A DNA stretch of 64,000 nt from Brasenia schreberi (GCA_036023115.1 JAYKKT010000037.1:868001-932000); one strand, 5' to 3'; shown: positions 21,430 to 32,862, numbered from the stretch's first letter. Made by a program: numbers and translations. Notes: a model not told the origin generated them from the sequence alone.

Positions 21430-22015
21430 CAATTCTACACAATCAGATATTGTATTTATTGTATGTAAGTTGAGTAGATATACCAATTGCCCATATAAAA
21501 CTCATTGGAAAACTCTAGATAGAGTACTTCGCTATGTAAAGGTAACAATTTCTCTTGTACTGTATTACGGTTAATATCCTTCTGTTATTGAAGGATTTAG
21601 TGATGCTAGTTGGATAGCAAAGAACTCTAGGAGTAATGAGATCACTAAATATGTGTTTCTTGTGGGTGGTAGCATTTGTCACTTGAAAATCTAAGAAACA
21701 ACTATTTTGGTTCGTTCTACATTTGATACAGAACTATGTGCTTTAGATAAGGTTGGATTGAAAGTTTAATGGTTTAAGAGACTTATGTCTAATTTACCTA
21801 TGGTAAAGAAGTAACTTCATACAATTTCAATACACAATAATAGCATGGCTGTAATTATTAAGATTAGTAGTTTGAAGTACAACAAAAAACAATGGATACA
21901 CATCTAAGTCAAACTAAAGTTTGTTAGGGCTCTTGTGTCTGATAGGTGATGACTATAAATTTTTTAGATCTAAAGATAACATAGTTGATTCTTTGACTAA
22001 GGGTATATTAGTAGC
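21430..22015 (+). pseudogene. Copia RNase H region
   Basis: Readable blocks: W-K-T-L-D-R-V-L-R-Y-V-K (about 21508), G-F-S-D-A-S-W (about 21595), and S-M-A-V-I-I-K near 21843. The end, D-S-L-T-K-G near 21990, matches the copia A-D-x-L-T-K-G pol terminus. Confidence 0.8.
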
Positions 22016-22612
22016 CTTAGTTGTGAAATTAAGGTTAGGGATGATACTGAAACCCGTGATTTATTAACAAGCAGTGGTAACACAAGCTAACTAAGTGGAG
22101 ATCATACGAAGTAGATTCAATGTGGTAGTAAAAAGTTGTTTGGTGAATAAGATGATAATATATATTATATGATACTTTTAATATCTTTGTGTCCCTTATA
22201 AATATAAAGTATCATGACAACAAGTTTAGCAAGAGAATATTCTTAATGGGATCGAGTCCTAGTACAGGATGCTAGCATTGTATCCTTGGAGAATCCCAAC
22301 TAAGTTATTGACATTATGTGACCGCAATAGGGGAATTAGGTTGTTCTTTGAGGTCAATCATAATACTGGATATGGATACATGACCATTAATGCATCACTC
22401 CTAAAGCTTACGTCATAATCTTTTATTATATTGTTACCAATAGATAACTGTACACCCAAGGTTAAGGTTCAAGACGTATGTTTACCTAGTTTCTATAAAG
22501 ATAATATTGGATAACTCAAGTAATGGTTTAAATCAAAAGGCACTATTACTCAAAGCATAATATGATGGTTGATTTGATAAGATATTTTACACTTCAGGAC
22601 TTTGTGAGCGAT
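22016..22612 (+). other. 3' untranslated region of the copia element
   Basis: Between pol end and 3' LTR. No frame and no clean polypurine tract; the bases before 22613 read TTTGTGAGCGAT. Confidence 0.6.
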
Positions 22613-23478
22613 TATTGGATTAATATTAATTATGATTGTGTTAATTAAATTCATGTGCATTAATAACATTTAATTCATATTAATATCCCTAAATATTCGC
22701 ATCATTGATATATATGAAAATCCTAAAGTATAAAAAGTCACGTGTGAGAGACTTGTGCATGTGATGACCAAGATGAGACAAAGTTTAGTCTCATATTTAA
22801 GAATGAGAAAAACCTATATTCCTTTTATATAGTTGGAAACTCATAAACCTTAGTTCAAAGATCATGGAGAGGATATGCTAGACCACACATGCGCGTGTCG
22901 GGCCGGGCTTCGGCTTTGGTTTAAGTTTGAGAATTGTCTTTGGTCTATCTATTTGCACGAAAAACTTTTGATCTAATGATCATGAGTCACTACGCGGGAA
23001 TGGTTATAAGATAGAGAGGTGCTTCATTTAGAAGAGATTAGGACTCCTTAATAAGACACTTTTAGGCTGAAACACTCTCTCTCCTCTCTCCTCTCTCTAT
23101 TCTCTCCCTCTTCTCGTAATGTCCTTTGTGATTGTGTGATTGCTCCTTATTGTCTTTCTCCCTTAGCAATAGGTGACTAAGGCGTAGTCAAAGTCGACTC
23201 GAAGTCAGGTACACAACTTTCAGTTGTGTGTGTTGTATCCTATGAGAAAGACACATGTACTTGTACGTATATATAACAGGGCGTTGATTTCTCTAAAGCA
23301 AGTCTGCAAGAGAGATTCACACAAATAAGTTTCTTTTTTGTGATTATTACTTTCGCTTTTATTTTTTTATAATTTGTTTATGGCTTACTTTAGATAAGTG
23401 GTTGTTGTTAATTGGGACATGTTTATAATTGTTGCATATTAGTTTATTATGCACATATTTCTAAAAAAAATTCCAACA
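22613..23478 (+). repeat. 3' LTR of the copia element
   Basis: 866 bases, partner of 17345-18176, with a short CT-rich expansion near 23080-23110. It ends in TTCCAACA. Confidence 0.85.
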
Positions 23479-24783
23479 TTGTAAAGGTTAGGTCTTGTGA
23501 AGACGAAGTAATAGGAGAGTGCAAGAATGTAGCTTGGATTTTCTTGTGAATGGACCAAGGGTAGTCTTGTAGCTTTTTGTAAAAGCCAAGCTAAGCCTTG
23601 CGAACAACGGGTCTTTTAAAGGGCAAGTTGGGGGTTGCAAAAGCGAGTGGTTAAGGATGTGGGTTTGAGGGTGGGGTTGATTCTTGTATCTCTTATGAAG
23701 GGCCGCGTAGTCGGTTGTCTTGGGAGATGAAAGAAATCTCAATTCCATGTGGTGTGCGTGCGTATATAAGGGTTCAACCTCCCATTGCTACGAAAAGGAA
23801 CGGATATATCTATAATTTGGATTACCATGTTCTCACTTTTTTTTTAATTACCAAGGTGGGGTTAGGCAGACTCCAACCAGAGCACAACAGATTTTACAGT
23901 TTGGGCTAATAAGGCGCCACATAGAGGATGGCTTCCAATAAAGAAAAAATATACACATATTGCTTGATCCGTGGTCACAAGGAGCAGATGACCTACTCTA
24001 TACATATAAGTACAACAGCAAGTGTATAGCTAAACTCTATACACAAAACTATAAAACATCAAAATATGACTATATGCTAAGATCCGTTGTAGCAGAAATT
24101 ATACTTGCATAGCACACAAGGACTGTAATGTGTTTCTCCAATTCACTGTTGTATCAAAATTAGTGTCGGTCTCCTGCCAAAGGAGTTATTGAACAATTTT
24201 GCTGTTGATGGCTGCAAACGTGTTTTTTCCATCTTCAGAGAAAAATCTGTCCACTCTTCTCCTGTTAGGGCCTTTTAGATGTAACATTGTTGAGTCTATT
24301 TCAGCGTGTGCCCATTGGCAACATGTCAATCGAGCGTAACTACTCTACAAGCAGACTGTTTCCCCTTTAACTTGAACGTAACTACTCCCATGATGCTAAG
24401 TTTGCTGATTGTTAACTGTCCTTAGTTGGCATTCTTAGTTGTATCCATCTACATTGTTTCATGTTTATAATGAAGGCCACCAATCTGGTGGTTTGTTATT
24501 CCAAGAGTGCTTATTGCCTAAAATTTCTAGGCGCACTAAGCAACTAGGGATGAGATTCCTGTGTCGAGGTGCCCATAGACATTGGAATTCAATTAGTTGG
24601 TGAAAAATATTGATTGAGATTATAAATTTGAAAAGCAAAAAAGTACTCATGCCAATAAAGTGTACACATGTATATATACCATAAGTATTTATAGTTTTTT
24701 CGATTATATTTATATATGTAAAGTTTTCTTTGTTATATGTACAGTTTTGATTATATATATGTGTGCTGTATATATGGCCCATA
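23479..24783. other. Unassigned
   Basis: No recognisable gene or element. The frame at 23488-23748 (minus) matches nothing known to me. Confidence 0.4.
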
Positions 24784-24819
24784 TATATACATATACATAT
24801 GTGTAGTTTTTTCTATTAC

Positions 24820-24888
<69 letters not shown>

Positions 24889-24912
24889 AATGTATGTGTA
24901 TATATATATACA
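24784..24912. repeat. AT and GT microsatellites
   Basis: An (AT)n run at about 24820-24840 is followed by about 22 GT units (24840-24885) and more TATA repeats. The short frames here (Tyr/Ile or Cys/Val repeats) are by-products of the repeat. Confidence 0.95.
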
Positions 24913-26141
24913 TACTACAGATATATATGTTTAGTTTTCCATTAAATGTATACATACACACATATACATAAATTTTATTACATGTATGAGTGTATATATC
25001 TATCTATATATATAGTACTTTTATTACATGTGTATGTCTTGTTGAAACTTGAAATACTAAAGCTGGATTTGAATTTCAAATAGATTCGGATTGGGTCCTA
25101 TATAGATCTAACACTTGCTTTTATTCTCTCTGTTTTTGCTGATTAGAGATTCACTCTGCATGTGATGCATGGTTGATGTAACTCAAGGAAGAGTGCAAAC
25201 GCTTCACACATGTTGGGGCCCCGATCTTTGCCAGTCCAGGCACCTTTCCAAAGGGGATACGTTCCACCCGTAGTCTTGCAAATTAGCCATTCCTACCAAC
25301 CCCCATCGGGTTGGGTTATGCTTATCGTTCTACACTAGATTATGTTCCTCAACCCCAACCATGCTCAGCCGACTCTTTCATCATTCAACATCCTTCGATA
25401 AATGAAGTAGCTGTAGCCAAAAAAATGTCAAACCCAGGGAGTATATCTTATCAGGAAAAAGAGAAGCATTCAGTACCGTACCTGGCAGTGTTAGTGGGCA
25501 CTAAGCGGCCAACTTAGCGACAATTGTAGTGCGCCCACTCTGTGGTTCAGTCTTATGTTGTTCTAACTATTTAACCCAGGAATTGGAGCTATTGAAAGAA
25601 ACGTAAGTCAATTCCACTAATCATCTACCACTCAGTTCCCTATTATGTACAGTCAATCCATCACGGCATCCAGTGTCTATAAAAGCTCATCACCTCCATC
25701 TTGCATTAGCTTAGGGCCTTTAGGCTGAGAAAGTTTATGACATGTGTACATGACCCTATTCCTACTAAGAACACTAGTATGTTATACATCTATAGGTAGA
25801 TGACACTATAGCGGAACTACTGTACGGCACTCTCACGTGGCCGCATACGTCAAGGTGCAGTTGTTGTTAGTATGATGAATCTCAATACTGACGGCCCCAA
25901 CAAAGGCACCCCGTTCTGCTGGGCCCAAGTTTCCTTTACTAGAGGCCATCAGTCTTTCACTTAGTCATGCCACCATGAGGTAATTGCCAATACGCAGTAT
26001 AATTTTTTTCATTCAGATAGCGGGGCTTCAATGTGCTTCCGTGAGAGCCTCTTGAGGCTTTGACAAACTTTCGCTAGATTTTTCTTTGGCGAACTTCTTT
26101 CCTCACCTCATGGGAGCTGACACCATGAGGTAGGGTAGGTA
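24913..26141. other. Unassigned, with a 12-bp direct repeat
   Basis: CACCATGAGGTA occurs at 25971-25982 and 26121-26132, flanking 138 bases; it may be the target duplication of a small insertion. No gene is recognised in the rest. Confidence 0.4.
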
Positions 26142-26247
26142 TAAGTAGTGGATGGTCACTTTCGGCCCCATTGCTAACAATGACCATAAAATGCAGGAAG
26201 AAAGGATTTTTTCTCGGATTTCATGAGATCGTATTTTCAAAAGTTAA
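26142..26247 (+). repeat. Copia 5' LTR, first piece
   Basis: Matches 47314-47418, including CCCCATTGCTAACAATGACC and GGATTTCATGAGAT. It ends in the target site of the LINE, whose duplication GTATTTTCAAAAGTTAA is at 26231-26247 and 29531-29547. Confidence 0.85.
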
Positions 26248-26285
26248 CAACAACAACAACAACAACAACTAAGCCTTTTCCCATA

Positions 26286-28430
26286 CTAGACGGGGTCGGC
26301 TACATGGATTCTTTGTTTCCACAGATCTCTATCGTGTGCCATGTTAGCAGTTAACTCCCAATAAGCTAGATCATTCTTTATTGTTTCTTTCCAACACTTT
26401 TGTGGTCATCCACTACCTCTTTTAATACTTTCCAAATTTAGGTTTTCTAACCTTCTTACAGGTTCTTCTTTTGATCTTCTTTCTATATGTCCAAACCATC
26501 TTAAACAATATTCTCTCATTTTATCCTCTATTGGTGCCACTCCTAATTTGTTTCTAATAACCTCATTATGTATACGGTCTTTTCTTGTATGACCATTCAT
26601 CCATCTCAACATCTTCATTTCTGTCACAGACATCTTTTGTACATGTTGATGATTAACTGCCCAACACTCAGAACCATAAAACATGGCAGGCCTAACTGCT
26701 GCTCTATAATATTTATCTTTTAATTTTAATGGTATCTTCTTATCACAAAGAATACCTGATGCTCCTCTCCATTTTAACCAACCAGCATTAATTCTATGTG
26801 TAACATCTCCATCAATTCTTCCATCACTTTGAAAAATTGACCCTAGGTATTTAAAACTTTCCTTTTGGGGAATGCAATGTGTGCCAATTTTAATTTCTAT
26901 GTCCTCTGAAGTAGCCAAATGATCAAACTTACATTCCATATATTCTGTCTTTGTTCCACTAAGTCGGAGGCCTTTGTTTTCTAATGTTTCTCTCCATAGT
27001 TCCAATTTTCTATTAACTTTTTCCTTAGACTCCTCCACTAATACAATGTCATCTGCAAATAACATACACCAAGGTACTTCATCTTGAATATGTTTTGTTA
27101 ACTCATCCATCACCATTATAAATAAGTATGGACTTAAAGTTGATCCTTGATGTAACCCAATATTAACTTCAAAGAAGTGTGTCGTTCCTTCATGAGTCCT
27201 CACACATGTTTTTGCACCATCATACATGTCTCTTATAAGGTTAATATATGTCAATGGGATACCTCTTTTTTCCAAAGTTCTCTAAAGAACCTCCCTCGGT
27301 ACCCTATCATAAGCTTTTTCTAAATCAATAAATATCATGTGAAGGTCTTTCTTTTTTGCTCTAAAATGTTCCATAAGACGTCTCAAAAGGTGAATCGCTT
27401 CAATAGTAGATCTACTTGGCATAAATCCAAATTGGTTTTCTGTTGTACTTGATACTTGTCTTAACCTACATTCAATAATTCTTTCTCATAATTTCATAGT
27501 ATGACTCATTAACTTGATACCTCGATAATTCGTACAATTTTGAATGTCTCCCTTGTTCTTATATACGGGTATAAGTGTACTTGCTCTCCATTCCTCGGGC
27601 ATCTTTTGGTTTTTCCATATTTCATTAAATAGTCTTGTGAGCCAAGTGATTCCTATTTCTCCTAGTATTTTCCAAACTTCTATAGGAATATTATCTGGTC
27701 CTATCGATTTACCACTCTTCATATGTTTAAGAGCCTCTTTGACTTCATTCTTTTGAATACGTCGGTAGAAATTGTGGTTTATATACTTTTCTGACTTGGC
27801 TAAATCTCCTAAACTAATACAAACATCTTTATTTTCATTAAAAAGATTATAAAAATAGTTTTTCCATCTATTTCTTATATCATCATTTGCCACTAGAATT
27901 TTTTCATCCTCGTCTTTTATGCATCTAACATAATTAAGATCTTTAGTTTTCTTATCTCTAGCCCTAGCTATCCTAAAAATATCTCTTTCACCCTCTTTTG
28001 AGTTGAGTTTTTTATATAAGTCCTCCCAAATCTTAGCTTTTGCTTCACCAACGGCCTTTTTTGCTTCCTTCTTTGCTTTCTTATAAGCTTCTAAAGTTTC
28101 ACTAGTTTTCTTAACATAATGTAATTTGTAACATGCCCTCTTTGCCTTGATTTTGTTTTGTACTACTTCACTCCACCACCAAGCTTCTTTTTGTGCCGGT
28201 ACACCTCCCTTAGATACCCCTAACACATCTTTCGCCACTTTCCTAATATGTATATCCATATTGTTCCACATATCAGAGGGTGTGCCAACATAATTTCAAA
28301 CATCTCCTTGAAGGACTTTTTGTTTAAATATATCTTCTTTCTCACTTTTGAGGTTCCACCATTTAGTCCGAATAGCTCGATGCACTCTTTTCTTCTTTGT
28401 CCATTTTTTTATTTGTAAATCCATAACTAA
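26286..28430 (-). pseudogene. RTE LINE linker and reverse transcriptase
   Basis: Continues the polyprotein. Pieces at 28271-27486 and 27275-26406 are open, and between them the frame is unchanged apart from stops. Motifs: W-W-W-S-E-V-V, V-Y-K-N-K-G-D, motif [12 protein letters not shown] (27330s), G-L-H-Q-G-S, catalytic F-A-D-D (about 27050), and C-terminal F-G-H-I-E-R-R. Stops at about 28293, 27486 and 27282 stand where the family has Trp (TGG to TGA or TAG), and at 26406 where it has Arg (CGA to TGA). Without them the reading frame ends A-D-P-V-stop in the conserved tail, as in the copy at 4046. Confidence 0.92.
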
Positions 28431-28602
28431 AAGTCGATGTTGGGTGGTTAAGCTTTCTCCTGGAATTACCTTACAATCTTTACAACACGCTCTATCTTTT
28501 TTTCTACAAATAAAGTAATCAATTTGTGTTTGTGATAAGCCACTCTTATAAGTAATTAAATGTTCATCTCATTTTTTGAAGATTGTATTGACTATAAAGA
28601 GA

Positions 28603-29172
28603 TCAAATGACAGCAAAATTTAAAATCTCCCTACCTTCCTCGTTTATATCCCCATAACCAAAGTTTCCATGAATCCCTTGATATCCTAATGCCTCTTTAC
28701 TGACATGTCCATTTAAATCTCCTCCTAAACAAATCATCTCCCTTTGTGGAATCTTTTGAAACACCTTATCTAACTCTTCCCAAAAAACTGTCTTTATACT
28801 ATCTTCTAGTCCTACTTGGGGTGCGTAAGCACAAACTATATTCAAAACCTCTACTCCTAACACTAATTTCAATGTCATGATTCGGTCACCATATCGTTGT
28901 ATGTCTACTACACTCTCCTTTAAATCTTTATTTATGATAATACCAACTCCGTTTCGGGCCTTTTCTTTACCTGAGTACCATAATTTAAAACCTGTATCCT
29001 CTATCTCCTTTGCTTTTTCTCCAACCCATTTTGTCTCTTGTAAACATAGAATATGAATCTTTCTCCGAATCATAGTATCTACCACCTCCATTAGCTTACC
29101 CGATAATGTTCCGATATTCCAAGAACCAATACGAATCTTATTATCTAGGACTAGCTTCCTTACCCCCTGCAT
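28603..29172 (-). pseudogene. RTE LINE apurinic-type endonuclease domain
   Basis: The frame opens M-Q-G-V-R-K-L and reads the AP-like endonuclease that nicks target DNA. Seen: the W-N-I-G-T-L start (about residues 18-23), catalytic L-Q-E-T-K-W (45-50), and G-G-D-L-N-G-H near 147-153. The usual family form is G-D-F-N. A small indel near 28613 shifts the frame after N-F-A-V, and the rest of the domain continues in another frame to about 28430 with a CGA-to-TGA type stop at about 28568. The domain is nearly complete at its N-terminal end. Confidence 0.9.
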
Positions 29173-29530
29173 CCGTCCATAATCAAAATGTGGAGACCCT
29201 CTCTAAAAGTTTTTCACTACATTTGGGCGGCAATGTAGAGGGACTAACTTCTTTACCCACACCCGTCCATGATGTGGGAACCCTCTCTGCAATTGATTCA
29301 CTACATTCGGGCGAAAATATAGTGGCCCTTGCTTACTTCTTACTGCATTCGGGCTCTGTAGCACGTCGCTAGGCGGGGGCGCTCCAAAGCAATGCTCATA
29401 ATTTTTGTAATCCATGTTGTAGAAATCCGACGAAGTTTTACGCTGGCTGTCGGAAGCCTAACACAACCCTTCTCCTTTATCCGGGCTTGGGACCAGCAAT
29501 GCAAGGGTGATCCCTTACATGGGCGGAGTT

Positions 29531-29915
29531 GTATTTTCAAAAGTTAAATGCTTATAAAATGATTTTAAGTTTTCCTAAAGTAAAACTCATGAATCTCCTG
29601 GATAAAAGAAAGATATGACTGTTAAAAGGAAAAATTCAGAGCGGTAAACACGAAAGATAGAAAGCCATGTATAAATACAAAGTTTACATAAGTCGAAAAA
29701 GGGATAAGAAATCCGATACTCTATTTTTTAAGTCTTTTGAAAAAAACCCTCTACGAGTAATCCCAAAAATGATATAAACTTCTATTACACTTACTATAAG
29801 AAACACAGGAAATGAAAGAAAGTAGGAAGAAAAACCACAGAGGCAGTCAACTTCCGTTGTGCACAACCGAACCAGACAAGGCAGATGGCTTCGGAGATTG
29901 ATGATTGCCCCAACA
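29531..29915 (+). repeat. Copia 5' LTR, second piece
   Basis: Continues the LTR after the LINE and ends CCCCAACA, matching the 3' LTR end CCCCAATA at 47787. Confidence 0.85.
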
Positions 29916-29918
29916 TTC

Positions 29919-29930
29919 TGGTATCAGAGC
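29919..29930 (+). other. Primer-binding site, initiator-Met tRNA
   Basis: A perfect TGGTATCAGAGC three bases after the LTR end. It fixes the + orientation of this copia element. Confidence 0.88.
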
Positions 29931-30517
29931 CTGTTGGAGCTCTGCGACAACGATAAAATAGGTACACGGTCCTTCATTCAAAAAAAAAATTTGTTATAGA
30001 GAGAAAAAGAGAAAGGTCGCAGGCAAACAACTTGTTAACACCCCGAAATCCCACGAATTTCTCGAAATCCATCTGGTTTTATACAAGCAGCCCCAAAGGG
30101 ACATTTTTTTTTGAGTCTGGAAACCTAGGAGCCTTCCAGACAACCCTGTATATATGTTTTAAACTTCATATTTCAAAAATATATAATATAGCTTTTAAAA
30201 CCTTGTTAAAACACATTTTTGAAGCCCCGAAGCGGCTTGGCCCGATCAAGACAGGACCAGGAGAGCTAAGAAGAGCCCGGAACGGGAGCACATGTCGAGC
30301 CCAGCACAACAACTCTTGTATCTGATTCACACCCCCAGGATCTCGAACGTCCAAGACCCTGTTCTTATCAAAATATCATTTGAAATCATCTCCGGAAGGC
30401 AGAAACGGAGGCGGACGACTATGTTGGCGAAGACCCAACGCAGACGGAGTACTGATGCTGTCAGGCCCCGCACGAATCGTCCGTTTCAAACCCAGCTCGA
30501 AGGAGTCAGAGTTCAGT

Positions 30518-30559
30518 TTGGATTGGATCTGGACCATATATATCCAGATCCCAATCCAA
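30518..30559 (+). promoter_or_regulatory. Conserved hairpin in the LTR U3 region
   Basis: TTGGATTGGATCTGGA (30518-30533) pairs with TCCAGATCCCAATCCAA (30543-30559) with one bulged base, around a TATATA loop. The same hairpin occurs at 41887-41928 and in the minus-strand copy near 54930-54971, and a shorter form is in element 3 (about 49866-49888). Further GGATTTGGAT repeats follow. Conservation between copies suggests a protein-binding or RNA-structure role; that is inference. Confidence 0.55.
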
Positions 30560-30799
30560 ACCCATATGTGGACTTGGATTTGGATTTGGATCCAGAGATC
30601 CAATCCAATATCCATATCCATGGCCCACATCACCTTCTCATAAATGGAGGTGGGGCCCACTTGAATTTCACGTGGGATCATGGGCATGAGAGAGAGTGGG
30701 GATGGAAAATATCAAGAGGGTTGTAATTAAGCTTGACTTGTGTGTCAAGTTTGGGGTTAATCATGTGGGTTAGCCTAATTGAGTGGGTTTAAGCTTGTA

Positions 30800-31262
30800 A
30801 TTAGCCAAAACCTAACCTAGGGCTGCACCAACATGAGGTGGTTAAGGTCTATGGGCCATGCAAAGGGAGCTCCTTCACCTAAACCTAACCCAAAACACCT
30901 AATCGAAGCCTACCCCCCTAATCCACCCCTAATCTGAGCCTAATCACCTAACCCACTTCCCTAATCCCGGCCTAATCCCAACCTAATCACCTAACCCACT
31001 TCCCTAATCCTTCCCTAAACCTAGGTTAATTTCCCTAATCCTAGCCTAAACCTAGCCTAATCACCTAACCTAGCTCACTAAACCTCACCCTAAAACCCAA
31101 CCACCTAACCTAGCCCTAAACCCCTAAACCACCCCTAGCCCACAATCTACCCAAACCCCTAGTTTTCAAAATATCTGGCCCAACCCTTTCCAGCCCACCT
31201 TATCTACATACCACCCTACCTAAACCACCTAACCACTACCCCAAGCCCAACCCTAACCGACC
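30800..31262 (+). repeat. Telomere-like CCTAA-rich tract in the LTR
   Basis: About 460 bases built from degenerate CCTAAACC, CCTAACC, CCCTAATCC and CACCTAACC units, almost free of G on this strand. The plant telomere repeat is CCCTAAA on the C-strand; here units are irregular, so this is not a telomere. It lies just upstream of the TATA box. Confidence 0.85.
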
Positions 31263-31272
31263 TACCCATCCC

Positions 31273-31279
31273 TATTTAA
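31273..31279 (+). promoter_or_regulatory. TATA box of the LTR promoter
   Basis: TATTTAA at the end of the C-rich tract, followed by a CCCCCTTGGGGG palindrome. It is repeated at 42641-42647. Elements 2 and 3 have TATAAAA at the equivalent place (54208-54214 minus; 50531-50537). This implies a U3 of about 1.25 kb and an unusually long R-U5 of about 2.1 kb. Confidence 0.65.
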
Positions 31280-32225
31280 ACCCCCCCCCCCTTGGGGGCG
31301 GGTTTTGGAAGCTAGCAGCCCTCACCAATCCCAGTCGGGTCCCCTTCTTCCCCAAGCCCAGCCGGGTCCTCTCCTTCTTCCACTTCCCCAAGCTCCACCT
31401 GCTCCACCTCCCCGCACCACCCGCACCACCACCGCCACCACCATTCCAGCCGAAGCCCCCTCCATCATCATCCTCTTCACCCGATCGAACCAGCTGAGCC
31501 CCCACATCCGACTGCTCCTCTTCCAGCCACCGCCTCTCTCCATACGGTTAGTACCCCTTTCTTCGTCTTACCTTCTTCACTCCCTCTCCACTCTCAGCCA
31601 CCTAAACCCTACCACAACACCCTACCACTAGCCATTTCCCCTTTGCTGCCACCCTTCTCACTCAGCCGAACCTAGTCATCCTAGCCACCTAGTTACATTC
31701 GGCCACCCTATAAGACTCCCATTCGGCCTTCCCTTAAACTCCCCTTAGGTCCATATTCCCTAACACTCTATACTCTCCATTCGTGACCCTACATATTCAC
31801 TTGGCCCAGTCCTTTAATCCCCCACATCAAGGCGACACCCACTTGTAGCCAGCCACCTTCGAGGCGCCTATCCCGCGCCCCACTTGCCGCCGGCCAGCAC
31901 CCTTTGTCGTTCCCCCTCGCGGAGCTCCCGTTTGCAGCCCAAGGCGAAGGCCAACCCCACGCTCAAGCAAGGCCTCTACGGACCAGCTACTCGTAAGTGC
32001 CTAAACTCGGTCTTTAGTTGTATACTTGCTTGAGATTCAATTTGATACGGGGTTGTAATAACGGAGCATAGTCTCCCCCCGCTTGTAATAACGTGGCTTG
32101 GCACACCCACACACGTGCACTCTCTTAGTCGTGCATGATTTTGAACACACACGGGCCTAATCAGCCCCTAATACATAAGTATATATATTTTCATTTTCGA
32201 AGGGTTTTGCTTAAGTTGGGTGCGT

Positions 32226-32862
32226 TGTCTTTCAATTCAAGCACTCACACACATTGAGCTTTCGCTCTTATTTGAAAGACCCAAGTAAGGGCCGACCTAT
32301 ACTATTTGGGTTTCATTTCATGTCGTGTGAGTAAGTCTTTCAATTCAAGCACTCTCACACACATTGACTTATTTGAAAGACCCAAGTAAGGGCCGACCTA
32401 TACTATTTGGGTTTCATTTCATGTCGTGTGAGTAAGTCTTTCAATTCAAGCACTCTCACACACATTGAGCTTTCGCTCTTATTTGAAAGACCCAAGTAAG
32501 GGCCGACCTATACTATTTGGGTTTCATTTCATGTCGTGTGTGTAAGTCTTTCAATTCAAGCACTCTCACACACATTGAGCCTTCACTCTTATTCCCAAGA
32601 CCTTAGTAAAGGCCTTATTGCAGTTATATTTGGGTTTCATTTATGTCGTGTGTGTAGTACTTCAATTCAAGCACTCTCACACACATTGAGCCTTCGCTCT
32701 TACTCCCAAGACCTTAGTCAAGGCCATACTGCAATTTATATTTGGGCTTAATTTCATGTCGTGTGTGTAAGTCTTTCAATTCCAGCACGCACCCACATTG
32801 AGCCTTCGCTCTTATTTGCAAGACCCGAGTAAGAGCTCATATACATAATCTATATACATATC
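32226..32862 (+). repeat. Tandem array of six ~110-bp units in the LTR
   Basis: Each unit begins GTCTTTCAATTCAAGCACTC and contains TTGAGCYTTCGCTCTT, an AAGACC-AGTAA-GGCC block and a TTTGGGTTTCATTT...GTCGTGTG end. Individual units carry small deletions, such as the second unit here lacking 13 bases. The 3' LTR holds a matching array at about 43592-44205. Confidence 0.9.

Larger units (their letters stand above)
17345..23478 (+). mobile_element. Complete but decayed Ty1/copia retrotransposon, 6.1 kb
   Basis: Two LTRs that start TGTTGGATTAATATT and TATTGGATTAATATT and end ...TCCATA and ...TCCAACA bound an internal region with gag, protease, integrase, RT and RNase H in copia order. The flanks TTGAA (17340-17344) and TTGTA (23479-23483) are a 5-bp target duplication with one change. 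All genes carry many stops and shifts, and the LTRs differ at many positions, so the insertion is old. Confidence 0.88.
26248..29530 (-). mobile_element. Full-length RTE LINE, 3.28 kb
   Basis: A 17-bp target duplication, GTATTTTCAAAAGTTAA, flanks the copy. In its own direction it has a GC-richer 5' untranslated region (29530-29173), an endonuclease, linker, reverse transcriptase and C-terminal domain, and the conserved tail with TTG repeats (shown as the CAA-repeat at 26248-26270). About 3.3 kb with one polyprotein and no L1-style ORF1 fits the RTE clade. It is the most complete of five RTE-derived pieces in the window. Confidence 0.93.

Noticed and set aside
24710..24961. Tyr/Ile/His-repeat frames
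   Set aside because: Translation of AT and GT microsatellites.
30800..31262. Interstitial telomere
   Set aside because: Units are irregular, no run of exact CCCTAAA repeats, and the tract recurs at the same place in every LTR of the family.
31305..31631. 108-codon proline/leucine-rich frame in the Tat LTR, repeated at 42671-42997
   Set aside because: It begins at a TTG, lies in a C-rich low-complexity stretch just after the TATA box, and an equally long Gly-rich frame exists on the other strand. Its preservation reflects LTR identity. No coding constraint can be claimed.
32226..32862. CRISPR-like array
   Set aside because: Repeats are ~110 bp, directly abutting without unique spacers, and lie in a plant LTR.
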